Under the pieces are notes generated by a model. It saw only the letters and a list, made by a program, of their open reading frames with translations, made no database searches and was not told the origin of the DNA. Positions 35,701-45,184 of a stretch of DNA of 64,000 nt are shown one piece after another. The stretch is taken from positions 5,704,001 through 5,768,000 of the forward strand of contig CAVNZM010000008.1 in the NCBI GenBank assembly GCA_963693365.1, read 5' to 3'. Within the stretch, counting starts at the first letter, position 1. Each line of letters begins with the position of its first letter. This DNA is from Amoebidium appalachense. Taxonomy: Eukaryota; Ichthyosporea. A program made the position numbers and the translations under genes.

Positions 35701-35960
35701 CTAATAAGTATAAGGTGGCATCATTTGCATGCCCAAACAACACACACACACACCAGTTTAACCGGTCATGTATCGCCAAATGTAGTTTGATAGACCACAT
35801 AATACCGCAACACACACACGTCACATTCACAACAGACACCCAGAAAGATAGCCTACCTGTAAATTACAACATCCTTGATTTTATACTAAACACGCGTAAC
35901 TACGACCTGTTTATTAGATGTATTGATTGGCTTGAGAAACACATCACTACAAAATTATAG
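32766..35960 (+). CDS. LINE ORF2: APE endonuclease and reverse transcriptase
   Basis: 1064 residues. N-terminal APE-type endonuclease: WNAR (N10), ICETQ (E46), ILGDFNTR (D135, N137) and SSDHSPI (D208, H209). Reverse transcriptase: SFRPITLTQVVRR, IDWKTAYDSV (catalytic D542), GLLQGSLLSPFLFN, and LLYADDLSLL (YADD 638-641), then YKYLGV. The C-terminal 350 residues have scattered Cys and His but no clear CCHC knuckle. It nicks target DNA and copies the RNA in place. All catalytic residues are present. The protein is identical to that of the reverse copy at 46524-49718. Confidence 0.95.
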   Translation: MPNLSFFFWNARTLGPQKGLPPGTLDDKISYIQQQTNNHTFTVICETQFKNHHKFNSTLVDTSTHPGYAKNRGIIVLAAPHVRVKCKPVAKTEFSVSIEFLSNVFTFVYYPPSMSVVELTHELSQLPMSTVILGDFNTRLHHTDTLQVSVGYPSKPPERAIPLARYVQSHTLRFPQISHAHNTDWGVAFWPSTMSKLSLPPNLSRSSDHSPILFLPKISLDLLPPPPPTFRLRLSQLKSQWGRVDVCVCYATKHPIYMRLLESAQARPDSHLVLDTCTNFIVDDLIDLGDYAGGGRKEYPDALLLPNTTPARLGEPLSQKESLRRLASMNRFGPPARIIGDTTGDPLIDSDKYFSELFKDRTPAQKPIVWPVDPSIPIESILPFFSPDAIWSVISSYSSSKSCGPDGLPAGFLKILVPSYPQKESDRAIKPDLTIMLSSLFSWCVKCGHVPSSWLDTLVIPIVKKDSEGPISSFRPITLTQVVRRFFEACLLRLFAHHPRFQSILHIHPCQSAFRKNNSCYVQIMALHDSMQVGAQYVGFIDWKTAYDSVSPGLLWEKLAARGVPHCIGVLLEALLSQTYGRAVVNGHLSYGFARTRGLLQGSLLSPFLFNLFIDDLAVKIYAENDDPINNFPPALLYADDLSLLARTPRRLQRLFDVVSEWCKANLMILNIDKCGVLVPDIANNLHTFTLSSKPVPIVPEYKYLGVPVDSVGVMFPHMVEKRVELARKRLAFFSANIFKDTPLHPSIRLTFIRTFVFPACEYGLPLLAAWIKKERTRALKPLANFLEAEVASFLSNNCCKPGPVTLSIYGLVPIAARVSYLALKFNKHISRLKKYLPSHPLFSIRPVPSSPLPSFLPSLSPSPLGTNTNKPRNSVCVTLDCHLLIKHVHNHKIITQYNKWKKIPHDTRPDESIHLEKLSLMSRFIYTDRLNHIAKYGTRKCITPKYILPSCRTGLSLADGIIDQLPRFYCTRAIQWRSNKYKVASFACPNNTHTHQFNRSCIAKCSLIDHIIPQHTHVTFTTDTQKDSLPVNYNILDFILNTRNYDLFIRCIDWLEKHITTKL

Positions 35961-35980
35961 CGCACGCGCACACACACACA

Positions 35981-36033
<53 letters not shown>

Positions 36034-36065
36034 CCAGCTGATACCGAGTGTCCCGAGGGGAGCCC

Positions 36066-36107
<42 letters not shown>

Positions 36108-36343
36108 AAAAATAAAAAAAAAATAAAAATAAAAAAAAAAAAAAACGGGGAACCCCAACTAATTGATTTCTCCTTGTAGTCTTTATGGTGTCTCGTAGAG
36201 AAAGTAAACCCTGATATATAGTCACCACCCGACATCTATGTACGTGATCATGATATACCGCTGAGGGGATATTCCGAGCAAACCCCCCCCCCCCCATACC
36301 TGAGACTGGTTCTCTTTGCCTCGAGTAAACAGCGTAAACCCCC
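35961..36343 (+). repeat. LINE 3' UTR with (CA)n, A-rich tract and non-A terminus
   Basis: (CA)n to 36032, a spacer with GAGTGTCCCGAGGGGAGCCC, A-rich at 36070-36145, then about 200 bases of unique 3' end that also terminate the copies at 37975 and 46173. Confidence 0.88.
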
Positions 36344-36353
36344 ACATATATTA
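36344..36353. repeat. LINE target site duplication, right copy
   Basis: ACATATATTA, matching 31109-31118. Confidence 0.88.
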
Positions 36354-36727
36354 GTAGAAAAGAAATACGATTGTACACATGAAGACAAAGAGAGAAAGAA
36401 AAGAAAATAAGGAAGGAGAAAGAGGAAGGAAAAGAGAGCACAGATCAACAAACAAGATAGTAATAGCATAACTATAACCAGAGATATTTATGTACACACG
36501 AACATGTACACGTCTCTCCCTAAGTGGGTGGATCCGTGTACACACATATAAATATTCTAATCAATATTACAATACACGATTAGAGCCGATACAACACGAT
36601 TACAAGTATACAAGCATATCGGAGATCAATGCTTCATTTTACATAATAGGAGTGTGGAATATACACTAAGCATATGAACTGAAACATAACACAAACTGAG
36701 AAGATCTTACCATATGTAGATACTACG

Positions 36728-36856
36728 ACCTTCCAACAATGGTTGCCGAGAAGTTTTGTATGCACCAGCCCTTATGAACTAAGAGACTTCATGTCAGGAA
36801 GCAATGTAGCTTCTAAGGGAGTTACAGACGGATCAAGCAAAATGTAGAAACTGCCG
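36728..36856. repeat. 129-bp direct repeat, copy 2
   Basis: Matches 30449-30577. It is separated from the LTR by 115 bases that contain a motif also found at 10433-10470. Confidence 0.9.
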
Positions 36857-37223
36857 AAAACATGGCTTGGCACACAATGATGCAGAATGCGTGCTTTTTG
36901 CCCTGTGTTTACCTGCACAAAACTAAAAGTGCTGACAGGCTGATCTACAGAAGAGCTCAACCACTATACCATAAACGATAAGTGCAAGGTCCCTTAGGGC
37001 TCTTTATTGCACGAACGTTTTAACAAAAAGCGGCATTGCCCAGAACCAACATCAAAAGGTGCCAGCCCAAGCTGGGCATAACCCAGGCAGTAAAAACCTA
37101 CCTCCTTGCTGCTCGGTTTAGAAGCTGTCATTCTAAAAGCAAGCGGCCGTTAGCCTCTGTCAGAGAGGATGGTGCCCTGCATGTGAAAGAGGAGAGCAAA
37201 GGTGAAAAGAACTCTTGAAAGTA

Positions 37224-37466
37224 TCATCCTGTTATGCAGATGTGAGCACAGAGGGCACAAAAAAGCTGCAGTGTGACAGAAAGTAAAACTGCGACAGCAT
37301 GCACCAGTTGCGGCAGGAAAGACCAAGAAGAAAGGAGGGCTACAGCAAGGAAGAAAAGCAAGAATAGTTGCCCAGAAGCCTGAGCCCAGTCCTTCAGCAA
37401 ACAGGTAGACGCAACAGTCGCATAAGCATCTGTACTGACCTGCACAGCCTGTAGCTCTGAAAACAT
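37224..37466 (-). CDS. small hydrophobic ORF, unrecognised
   Basis: 80 codons from ATG, MFSELQAVQ..., with two hydrophobic segments (GQLFLLFFLAVALLSSW and AVAVLLSVTLQLFCALCA). Three CCAAT motifs lie 145-265 bases upstream. AATAAA occurs on this strand near 37003. There are other possible splice sites inside (CAG|GTCAGT after codon 9), so it may be part of a spliced gene or chance. Confidence 0.25.
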   Translation of the reverse strand: MFSELQAVQVSTDAYATVASTCLLKDWAQASGQLFLLFFLAVALLSSWSFLPQLVHAVAVLLSVTLQLFCALCAHICITG

Positions 37467-37587
37467 CGTCTAGTTAGCTTACAAGCCACGGGTGCAACTG
37501 AATAGAGTTACAGCTCAGACTTCTTGAAAAGCGGAATTGCAAGTGAAAACTGACCTCCGAAGGGTGGGAAAAAAACAGTCATAACGG

Positions 37588-37731
37588 ACAATCATTAATG
37601 ATTGGAGAAGACCAATCAAGAAACAGGAGCATAATCGGATTATCCATAATGTGACTAATGAATACCAATCACACAGCCGAACAAAAATCGGTTCAATCTG
37701 ATTATCATTAATCAGATTACAAAACACCAAT
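37588..37731. promoter_or_regulatory. CCAAT cluster with palindromes
   Basis: CCAAT at 37612-37616, 37665-37669 and 37727-37731, the last two inside the same ACCAATCACACAGC. The palindrome CAATCATTAATGATTG (about 37589-37604) and an inverted repeat AATCTGATTA/TAATCAGATT (about 37695-37718) lie between. Confidence 0.4.
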
Positions 37732-37799
37732 CACACAGCAGGACAAGCATGGTGGTTCTTATCCGATGAGTCAAGCCGATACTCCCTCCATGCGTTTTA

Positions 37800-37832
37800 C
37801 ATACATCAAAGTTGTAATATATTTATATTATA

Positions 37833-37870
<38 letters not shown>

Positions 37871-37925
37871 TATTTATATATATTTATATATTTGAATATA
37901 CATATAATTTAAATACACATATCAT
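37800..37925. repeat. AT-rich block with (AT)n
   Basis: (TA)n at about 37838-37867 inside a 100-base AT-only stretch. Confidence 0.9.
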
Positions 37926-37974
37926 GATATCTGTGCACACGGAGCGCCCGGCGGACAATGATCCGGATATCAAA

Positions 37975-38230
37975 GGGGGTTTACGCTGTTTACTCGAGGC
38001 AAAGAGAATCCAGTCTCAGGTATGGGGGGGGGGTTTGCTCGGAATATCCCCTCAGCGGTATATCATGATCACGTACATAGATGTCGGGTGATGACTATAT
38101 ATCAGGGTTTACTTTCTCTACGAGACACCATAAAGACTACAAGGAGAAATCAATTAGGTGGGGTTCCCCGGTTTTTTTTTTTTTTTTTTTTTTTTTAAGG
38201 GGCTCCCCTGGGACACTCGGTTTCAGCTGG

Positions 38231-38325
<95 letters not shown>

Positions 38326-38349
38326 AGTGTGTGTGTGTGTTTGTGTGTG
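37975..38349 (-). mobile_element. 5'-truncated LINE tail
   Basis: Reverse complement of the LINE 3' end (GTAAACCCCC terminus, A-rich tract, (CA)n). It stops in the (CA)n, so only the 3' UTR was copied. Several substitutions show it is older than the two long copies. Confidence 0.85.
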
Positions 38350-39290
38350 CATCAGCAACCATCTCCCGGCATCTTTTTCCCGTCTCAAACCAGTCTGGGA
38401 CATGCTAAACCCGTAACCCATCCTGAACCATACCCTTTGTAACCGTTATTAGTTAGAGATGACTCCAAGCTATCCCTAACCCGTCCGGCTTTAGCAGGCG
38501 ATATTAAAGACATCTCTGTAAGTACGTCCTTAGCATATCTGTAACCCGGCGAAACCCTATCCCGTGTTCCATCTGTTTCCTCCCCCAAGCATATCTTAGA
38601 GCCGTCTTTGTTATGTCTTAAACGAATCTATAAAAAGACAATATTTATGAACTTTTACTAAAAAGATATCCCCAGCATATCTGTAAGCTATCGATCAGCC
38701 GTCTACAAGAGCGCTTTGCGATCACCAATATCCATCTTTAATACTACTTTATGTAGTTCAGACGAACATATATGGCATACTTAACACCTCTTGAAGAATT
38801 TGCAGAGATATATTACAGATTGTTGTGGTTAACCTAAATGTATCCTTACGATGTAGTTATGTAATATGTTATTTCAGTCTAACACGAGTTGTCGACTTCA
38901 GGACGTACTAAAAGCAACTCACCGATAGGCTAGGGATATTTTTATTGGTACATAGTGACAAAAACAAGATATGCGTGAGACGTATTTACGTCATAATATA
39001 GATTCATCATCAATTGAGGAAAAGACACAATTAATATACACTTTAGACGGCTTTAGGACGGCCTAACGTTATATATGGTCGCTCCCATAGATAGAATAAT
39101 TATATATTCATAGTTCTGGTAAGAGCACCGGAAGATTTCTTGATGCAATTTTAAAGCCATCTTTCAGGATGTTCTAAAAGTCACACTAAAAAGACCGTCG
39201 TCATCCTTAAAGTCATCTGTTGGATGGCTGGAGGTTGTCGTGATGATATCTTAAACCCCCACCTCCTCCCCCCCCCCCCCCCCCCCCCCC
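38350..39290. other. no gene; degenerate ATCTGTAA-type repeats
   Basis: Phrases such as ATATCTGTAA and AACCCATCCTGAACxATACCCT recur loosely; the latter also occurs at about 28110. No open frame with family features. Confidence 0.5.
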
Positions 39291-39296
39291 CCCCCG

Positions 39297-39720
39297 GGGG
39301 ACCACCACCCACCCCACATGAACCTTTGACGATCGATGACGACGATGAGGTGCCAGACCCACAGGGTCTTTTCCTGGGGACCACCACCCACCCCACATGA
39401 ACCTTTGACGATCGATGACGACGACGAGGTGCCAGACCAACAGGGTCTTGCCTCCATACTTTATTTACCTTAACAGGACAAAGAGCCGGTACCCACCTAT
39501 GGGTGCTAAACATGCACATCATCATTCATGTACTATAAGAGCAACACAGAAACGAAACACGGAAACAACAGCAGCCATAGGACAAAGAGCCCCAGACCCA
39601 CAGGGTCTTGCCTCCATACTTTATTTACCTTAACAGGACAAAGAGCCGGAACCCACGGCACCTATGAAACGAAAAACGGAAACAACAGCAGCCATAGGAC
39701 AAAGAGCCGGTACCCACCTC
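39297..39720. repeat. two interleaved minisatellites
   Basis: An ~80-bp unit (GGGGACCACCACCCACCCC...) occurs at 39297 and 39377. A second unit around CAGGGTCTTGCCTCCATACT recurs at about 39441 and 39600, with AGGACAAAGAGCCGG at 39477, 39636 and 39696. Confidence 0.85.
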
Positions 39721-39827
39721 TAGATGATAACGTAGCCTTATAGCTGCTGATGACTTCATGGGCCAACCTTGCCAAAACCTGTAAAGGAACTCGAGCTAAG
39801 AATTAGCTCATCCTACTTGCGAGAAGT

Positions 39828-39864
<37 letters not shown>

Positions 39865-40299
39865 GAGGGGGCTGACTGAGAGTGGCATAAAAAGAGTCGA
39901 CAGAACCAACCTCAAACATAGTAAGGACGGAAACCCGGACCAGAAATTATGAAGTCTAGAGAAGCAGAAAATAGCTTGAACGATCGGTGGAGGGGATGAT
40001 AGCTATAGTGCTAACAGCAAAAGTAGTGCCCACAGTCGCTGGTTCATGAACGTGAAAGGCAACGTGCATCTGCAGCCAGCAGACACACGCACACACACAC
40101 ACATACACACACACACACACACAGACACAGACACAGACATAATCACAGGACGGACACAATCCAGACAGACAAACGCCATATGCACAAAAGCAGGCAACAC
40201 AAAACTAACCTTCAAAGCCGTTAGGCGAAGAAGCTGCAGCATGCAGCATGGTCCAAAACAATCAGCACGGTGGCTGCGCGATCTGCGGAGGGGATCTGT
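39721..40299. other. no gene recognised
   Basis: Contains a G-run at 39829-39861 and a (CA)n at about 40084-40140. Confidence 0.6.
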
Positions 40300-40400
40300 G
40301 ACCAGGCGACCTGCGAGAAGGGAACTGCGACCAGGCGACCTGCGGGAAGGGACCTGCGACCAGGCGACCTCCGGGAAAGGACCTGCGGACCTGCGGGAAG
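40300..40400. repeat. 29-bp minisatellite, about 3.5 copies
   Basis: Units starting GACCAGGCGACCTGCG at 40300, 40329 and 40358. Confidence 0.88.
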
Positions 40401-40641
40401 GGGGAAGAGAAATGGAGCAAACAACGTGCGTACAGGCTTAAATGGAGAAAAAATTGCAAACCGGATTGGGATTTAGCCAATCACTATTCGCCGCGCCTGA
40501 TTAGGAAAAAGATAGATTTCGGCTCGCGCGCGCGCGTGCATCAGCTTGGTGCCCTTAGCGCTACCTTTAGTGCCCTTAGTCACAACTATCAGACTATAGT
40601 TACGTGTCCTCCACTTCTTTGTTCTTGACCATTTTTTCGGC

Positions 40642-40740
40642 ATGAAAGGGTTTCTGTTACTTCTTGCTGTCCTTCTTAGCGTGCTTGCTTGTCTTTTTTT
40701 CAACATGGGTGTCACTGGCGCTTTCGACTTCTTTGAAATC
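40642..40740 (+). CDS. candidate signal-peptide exon
   Basis: ATG 40642 opens MKGFLLLLAVLLSVLACLFF, a good secretion signal, then NMGVTGAFDFFEISA before the frame runs into (CA)n. A CCAAT motif lies about 160 bases upstream. A phase-1 donor is possible at ATGG|GTGTCA but is weak. It could be the first exon of the plus-strand gene at 44764, but the opposite strand also has an open lysine-rich frame here. Speculative. Confidence 0.3.
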
Positions 40741-40773
40741 AGCGCACGCACGCACAGACACTCACACATGCAC

Positions 40774-40809
<36 letters not shown>

Positions 40810-41291
40810 CGCGCACACACAGGCACGCACACACACACAGGCGCACACCTACACAACACACACAGCACATGCACACACAAGCGCACAAGCGCACACACCC
40901 TGTTATCCCTGATCATGATGCCCCCTCCCCCCTCCCTCTTCCCCCCCCGCGCACCCCCCCCCCCCCCCCCCCCCCCCCCCCACCCACCCCACCCACCCAC
41001 CTACAAAGACGAAAACATTGTACATGTATTGCATACACAAATATACTCGCACATATACATACACACATTCACTTTAATCTTTCAGGCTACATGTGCAATA
41101 TACATTAATTATGCACAGTCGATAGAATTCGTTGTGAAACCCCCCCCCCCCCCCCCCCCCCCCCCTCCCACCCTCCTCGTTCCCCCCATATGCAATGGGG
41201 ATAATATTGTTTCCCGCTATTGATTAAAAAATCACCGTTCTAACTTCCTAAGACCGAACAACTTGTAACACCGACAGTTTCGGTTGTGTGG

Positions 41292-41333
<42 letters not shown>

Positions 41334-41448
41334 AACCACCCACCACCACCTTACCAATATTGAGGTGTACACTGCCCCCACATCCCCAACTGTGTGCTGA
41401 ATATCCCGTGCTAGGAAACCAATAACGTGAAAGTAACACATGCCGCAT
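40741..41448. repeat. CA and C homopolymer block
   Basis: (CA)n from 40777, C-runs at about 40956-40980, 41140-41165 and 41295-41331. No gene seen. Confidence 0.9.
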
Positions 41449-42915
41449 GTGGGTAGTTATTGAAAAAACCAATAATGTCTAGGTAACATACTATGTACAT
41501 ATACTATGCTACAAAGGGGGTTCTATACGAGCTACAACGTTGTGTTTTTTTCGTGTGACCCTCGTACTCCAGGGGCACATTCACCATCCCCCCCATAAAC
41601 TTTGTGGTAAAGTTCTCGTGCTAGAAGCTGTTCTGTGGGTAGTTATTGAAAAAACGAATAATGTCTAGGTAACACATGTACATATGCTATGCTACAAGGG
41701 GGGTTCTATTCGAGCTACAATGTTGTGTTTTTTTTGTGTGACCCTCGTACTCCAGGGGCACATTCACCATCCCCCCCATAAACTTTGTGGTAAATCTCTC
41801 GTGCTAGAGGCTGTTCTGTGGGTAGTTATTGAAAAACCAATAATGTCTAGGTAACATATGTACATATACTATGCTACAAGGGGGGTTCTATACGAGCTAC
41901 AACGTTGTGTTTTTTTCGTGTGACCCTCCGACTCCAGGGGCACATTCACAATCCCCCCCATAAACTTTGTGGTAAAGTTATCGTGCTAGAAGCTGTTCTG
42001 TGGGTAGTTATTGAAAAACCAATAATGTCTAGGTAACACATGTACATATACTATGCTACAAGGGGGGTTCTATATGAGCTACAACGTTGTTTTTTTTTCG
42101 TGTGACCCTCGTACTCCAGGGGCACATTCACCATCCCCCCCATAAACTTTGTGGTAAAGGGCTCGTGCTAGAAGCTGTTCTGTGGGTAGTTATTGAAAAA
42201 ACCAATAATGTCTAGGTAACACATGTACATTTACTATGCTACAAGGGGGGTTCTATTCGAGCTACAATGTTGTGTTTTTTTCGTGTGACCTTCGTACTCC
42301 AGGGGCACATTCACCATCCCCCTCATAAACTTTGTGGTAAAGGTCTCGTGCCAGAAGCTGTTCTGTGGGTAGTTATTGAAAAACCAATAATGTCTAGGTA
42401 ACATATGTACATATACTATGCTACAAGGGGGGTTCTATACGAGCTACAACGTTGTGTTTTTTTCGTGTGACCCTCGTACTCCAGGGGCACATTCACCATC
42501 CCCCCCATAAACTTTGTGGTAAAGGTCTCGTGCCAGAAGCTGTTCTGTGGGTAGTTATTGAAAAAACCAATATTGCCTAGGTAACACATGTACATGTACA
42601 TATACTATGCTACAAGGGGGGTTCTATTCGAGCTACAATGTTGTGTTTTTTTCGTGTGACCCTCGTACTCCAGGGGCACATTCACCATCCCCCTCATAAA
42701 CTTTGTGGTAAATCTCTCGTGCTAGAGGCTGTTCTGTGGGTAGTTATTGAAAAACCAATAATGTCTAGGTAACATATGTACATATACTATGCTACAAGGG
42801 GGGTTCTATACGAGCTACAACGTTGTGTTTTTTTCGTGTGACCCTCGTACTCCAGGGGCACATTCACCATCCCCCATAAACTGTGTGGTAAATGTCTCGT
42901 GCTAGAAGCTGTTCT
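41449..42915. repeat. 182-bp tandem array, about eight units
   Basis: The phrase GGGTAGTTATTGAAAAA recurs at 41451, 41637, 41820, 42002, 42184, 42367, 42549 and 42738, a spacing of 182-189. Units also share AATGTCTAGGTAACA, TTCTATACGAGCTACAACG and a short G-run. Units differ by a few percent. No coding potential. Confidence 0.95.
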
Positions 42916-43135
42916 GTGTCTGATGTGTGGATGTCTGTGTATGTTGTGTGTGTGTGCATGTCTGTGTGTGTGTATGTGCTCAGTTGAAAGGGAAGGGGGG
43001 GGAGAGGGGGGATGCACCGTGTGTGTGCATGTGTGCACGTGTGTGTGTGTGTGCTCTGTGGAGAGGGAAGGGGAGGGGGGAAATGCACCGTGTGTGTGCA
43101 TGTGTGTGTGTGTGTGTGTGCGTGTTTGTGTCTGT

Positions 43136-43167
<32 letters not shown>

Positions 43168-43800
43168 TGTGTGTTTGTGTGTGTGTGCATGTCTGTGTGC
43201 ATCGTGTGTGGTGTGTGTGTGTGTGTGTGCATGTCTGTGCATGTGTGCATGTGCTCGGTGGAGAGGGAAGGGGAAGGGGGGGATTCGTGTCCGTGCATGT
43301 GTGCATGTGTGCATGTGTGTGTGCATGTGTGTGTGTGTGTGTGTGTGTGTGCATGTATGTGTGTGTGTATGTGCTCAGTTGAGAGGGAAGGAGAGAGGGG
43401 GGATGCACCGTGTGTGTGCATGTGTGCACGTGTGTGTGTGTGTGCTTTGTGGAGAGGGAAGGGGAGGGGGGAAATGCACCGTGTGTGTGCATGTGTGTGT
43501 GTGTGTGTGTGTGTGCGTGTGTGTGTGTTGTGTGTTTGTGTTGGTGTGTGCATGTCTGTGTGCATCGTGTGTGTTGTGTGTGTGTGTGTGTGCATGTCTG
43601 TGCATGTGTGCATGTGCTCGGTGGAGAGGGAAGGGGAAGGGGGGGATTCGTGGCCGTGCATGTGTGCATGTGTGCATGTGTGTGTGTGTGTGTGTGTGCG
43701 TGTGTGTGTGTGTGTGTGCGCATGTATGTGTGTGTGTATGTGCTCAGTTGAGAGGGAAGGGGAGGGGGGGGATGCACCGTGTGTGTGCATGTGTGCATGT
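42916..43800. repeat. TG-rich higher-order repeat
   Basis: GCTCAGTTGARAGGGAAGG recurs at about 42978, 43375 and 43742, and CTCGGTGGAGAGGGAAGGGG at about 43255 and 43618, embedded in (TG)n. The period is about 365-400 bases. Long frames here are repeat translations. Confidence 0.9.
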
Positions 43801-43801
43801 T

Positions 43802-43843
43802 AATGCAAAGTACACACGGGGGAGTCCGTAGAATTTTTTTCCC

Positions 43844-43876
<33 letters not shown>

Positions 43877-44290
43877 CATGATCGGGGAATTTCAGTGTTT
43901 TCTCCAGTCCCGCATGCAACATACCAGCCTTCGTATTCAAAAAACCCAAACACCCTTTCCTTTAGCAAGTAGCTGACTTTCTCACCACCAAACGTAGATG
44001 GGGGTGGGGGGGGAGTGCCCACGTTCACCCACACATCCCCACGGGCATTTGCCGGGCCCATCAGGGGGGGTCCAAGAGGGGGGGGGGGGTCATTCTATAG
44101 TGTGCATGTGTTGTGGAGGGTATTTGAAACGTGCAAAAACCCTCAGAATGGACGGATTTCGATGCAGTTTTTTTTGTTTTCCCAATGGGAAGGTACGTTA
44201 ATGCAAAGTACACACGGGGGAGTCCATAGGAGTTTTTCCCGACGGACGGGGGGACGTGATCGGGGAATTTCAAGAAGAAAAATCTAAAAT
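43802..44290. repeat. about 400-bp spaced duplication
   Basis: AATGCAAAGTACACACGGGG, followed by a GGAGTCC and TTTTCCCGACGGA phrase and by GATCGGGGAATTTCA, occurs at 43802 and again at 44200. Confidence 0.85.
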
Positions 44291-44329
44291 CTCAATATCT
44301 GCCAAAACCCTCCGAATGGACGGGGGGAA

Positions 44330-44365
<36 letters not shown>

Positions 44366-44458
44366 GAGGGGGGGGGGGGGGGGGGGGGCTTTTATGTTTT
44401 GACCCACTTTCCTCTCGGGGGTCATCAGACTATACCATGACACACACGCAAGAGTATA

Positions 44459-44491
<33 letters not shown>

Positions 44492-44716
44492 CTTCCCCCC
44501 CTTTCTCCTTCCCCCCCCCCACACCACCATTACCACCACCCCACCCACCCACCCACCCTTACCCCACCCTCTTTCAACAACTAACAAAAAAAAATGTATA
44601 TATGCACACACGAACTTACGCATACATGCTTACATGTGCCCAGGTGCCTGCAAGCCCGCATGTACTCACACACGTATACAACTACATACACACACACACA
44701 CACACACACACAGACA

Positions 44717-44751
<35 letters not shown>

Positions 44752-44763
44752 CCACACACACAG
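44291..44763. repeat. G-run, C-run and (CA)n block before a PAN exon
   Basis: G-runs at 44331-44389, C-run at 44461-44488, (CA)n at 44689-44762. It is probably an intron of the plus-strand gene. Confidence 0.75.
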
Positions 44764-45004
44764 TGACCATTGGAGCCAAACTGCTCTCCCTCATTGGCCA
44801 GTGCATTGGCACCCCCGTCGCCCTCACAATGGGGTCGGCGAAATCGTGCCGTGACTTTTGCGCAAACACTGCAAACTGCAAATATTTCAGCTACAGCTTT
44901 ACGGCCGGGAAGGGGGGGTTTCACAGCTTCTGCTGGGTTTATGCAAATCGCCCCATTGGGCCCCCCTGATCCCGGCACAGACGTTGCCTCCTATCAGCTG
45001 ATAG
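44764..45004 (+). CDS. PAN/apple-like exon of a plus-strand modular gene
   Basis: Acceptor CACACACAG, donor ATAG|GTATCT, both phase 1. The frame reads VTIGAKLLSLIGQC, SAKSCRDFCANTANC, KYFSYSF and FCWVY, then after a one-base slip in a C6 run, PDPGTDVASYQLIG. The Cys spacing and the end (PDP..GTD..YQ) match exon 15 of the minus-strand gene, so they are paralogous modules. Length 241 is one base over a multiple of three, pointing to a homopolymer error or a pseudogene. Confidence 0.65.
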
Positions 45005-45066
45005 GTATCTCTTCTCCTGAATAGAGCCCCCTCCTCCGCCCCCTTCTCCCCCCTTCCCCCCCCTCT

Positions 45067-45111
<45 letters not shown>

Positions 45112-45137
45112 CCCCCCCCCTCCCTCCTCCCCCCCCC

Positions 45138-45184
<47 letters not shown>

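Larger units (their letters stand above)
31119..36343 (+). mobile_element. full-length APE-type LINE (non-LTR retrotransposon)
   Basis: A 5225-bp element with ORF1 and ORF2, inserted in an LTR with a 10-bp target duplication. The 5' end has a 413-bp extra module. The 3' UTR has (CA)n, an A-rich tract, then about 200 bases ending in GTAAACCCCC. Both frames are open, so the copy may be competent. Clade is not certain; an L1-like group is possible from the ORF1 coiled coil plus RRM-like layout. Confidence 0.92.
30578..36612 (-). repeat. copia-family LTR, reverse orientation, split by a LINE
   Basis: 30578-31118 and 36354-36612 together are the reverse complement of one LTR (TGTATACTTG... to ...AATTTAACA), close to 1-797. 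No internal copia sequence adjoins either side, so it is a solo LTR or a fragment. No 5-bp target duplication is visible next to its ends. Confidence 0.85.

Noticed and set aside
40473-40740. Basic minus-strand frame (LKKRQASTLRRTARSNRNP...)
   Set aside because: Composition reflects the reverse of a leucine-rich stretch; kept only as a caution against the signal-peptide exon.
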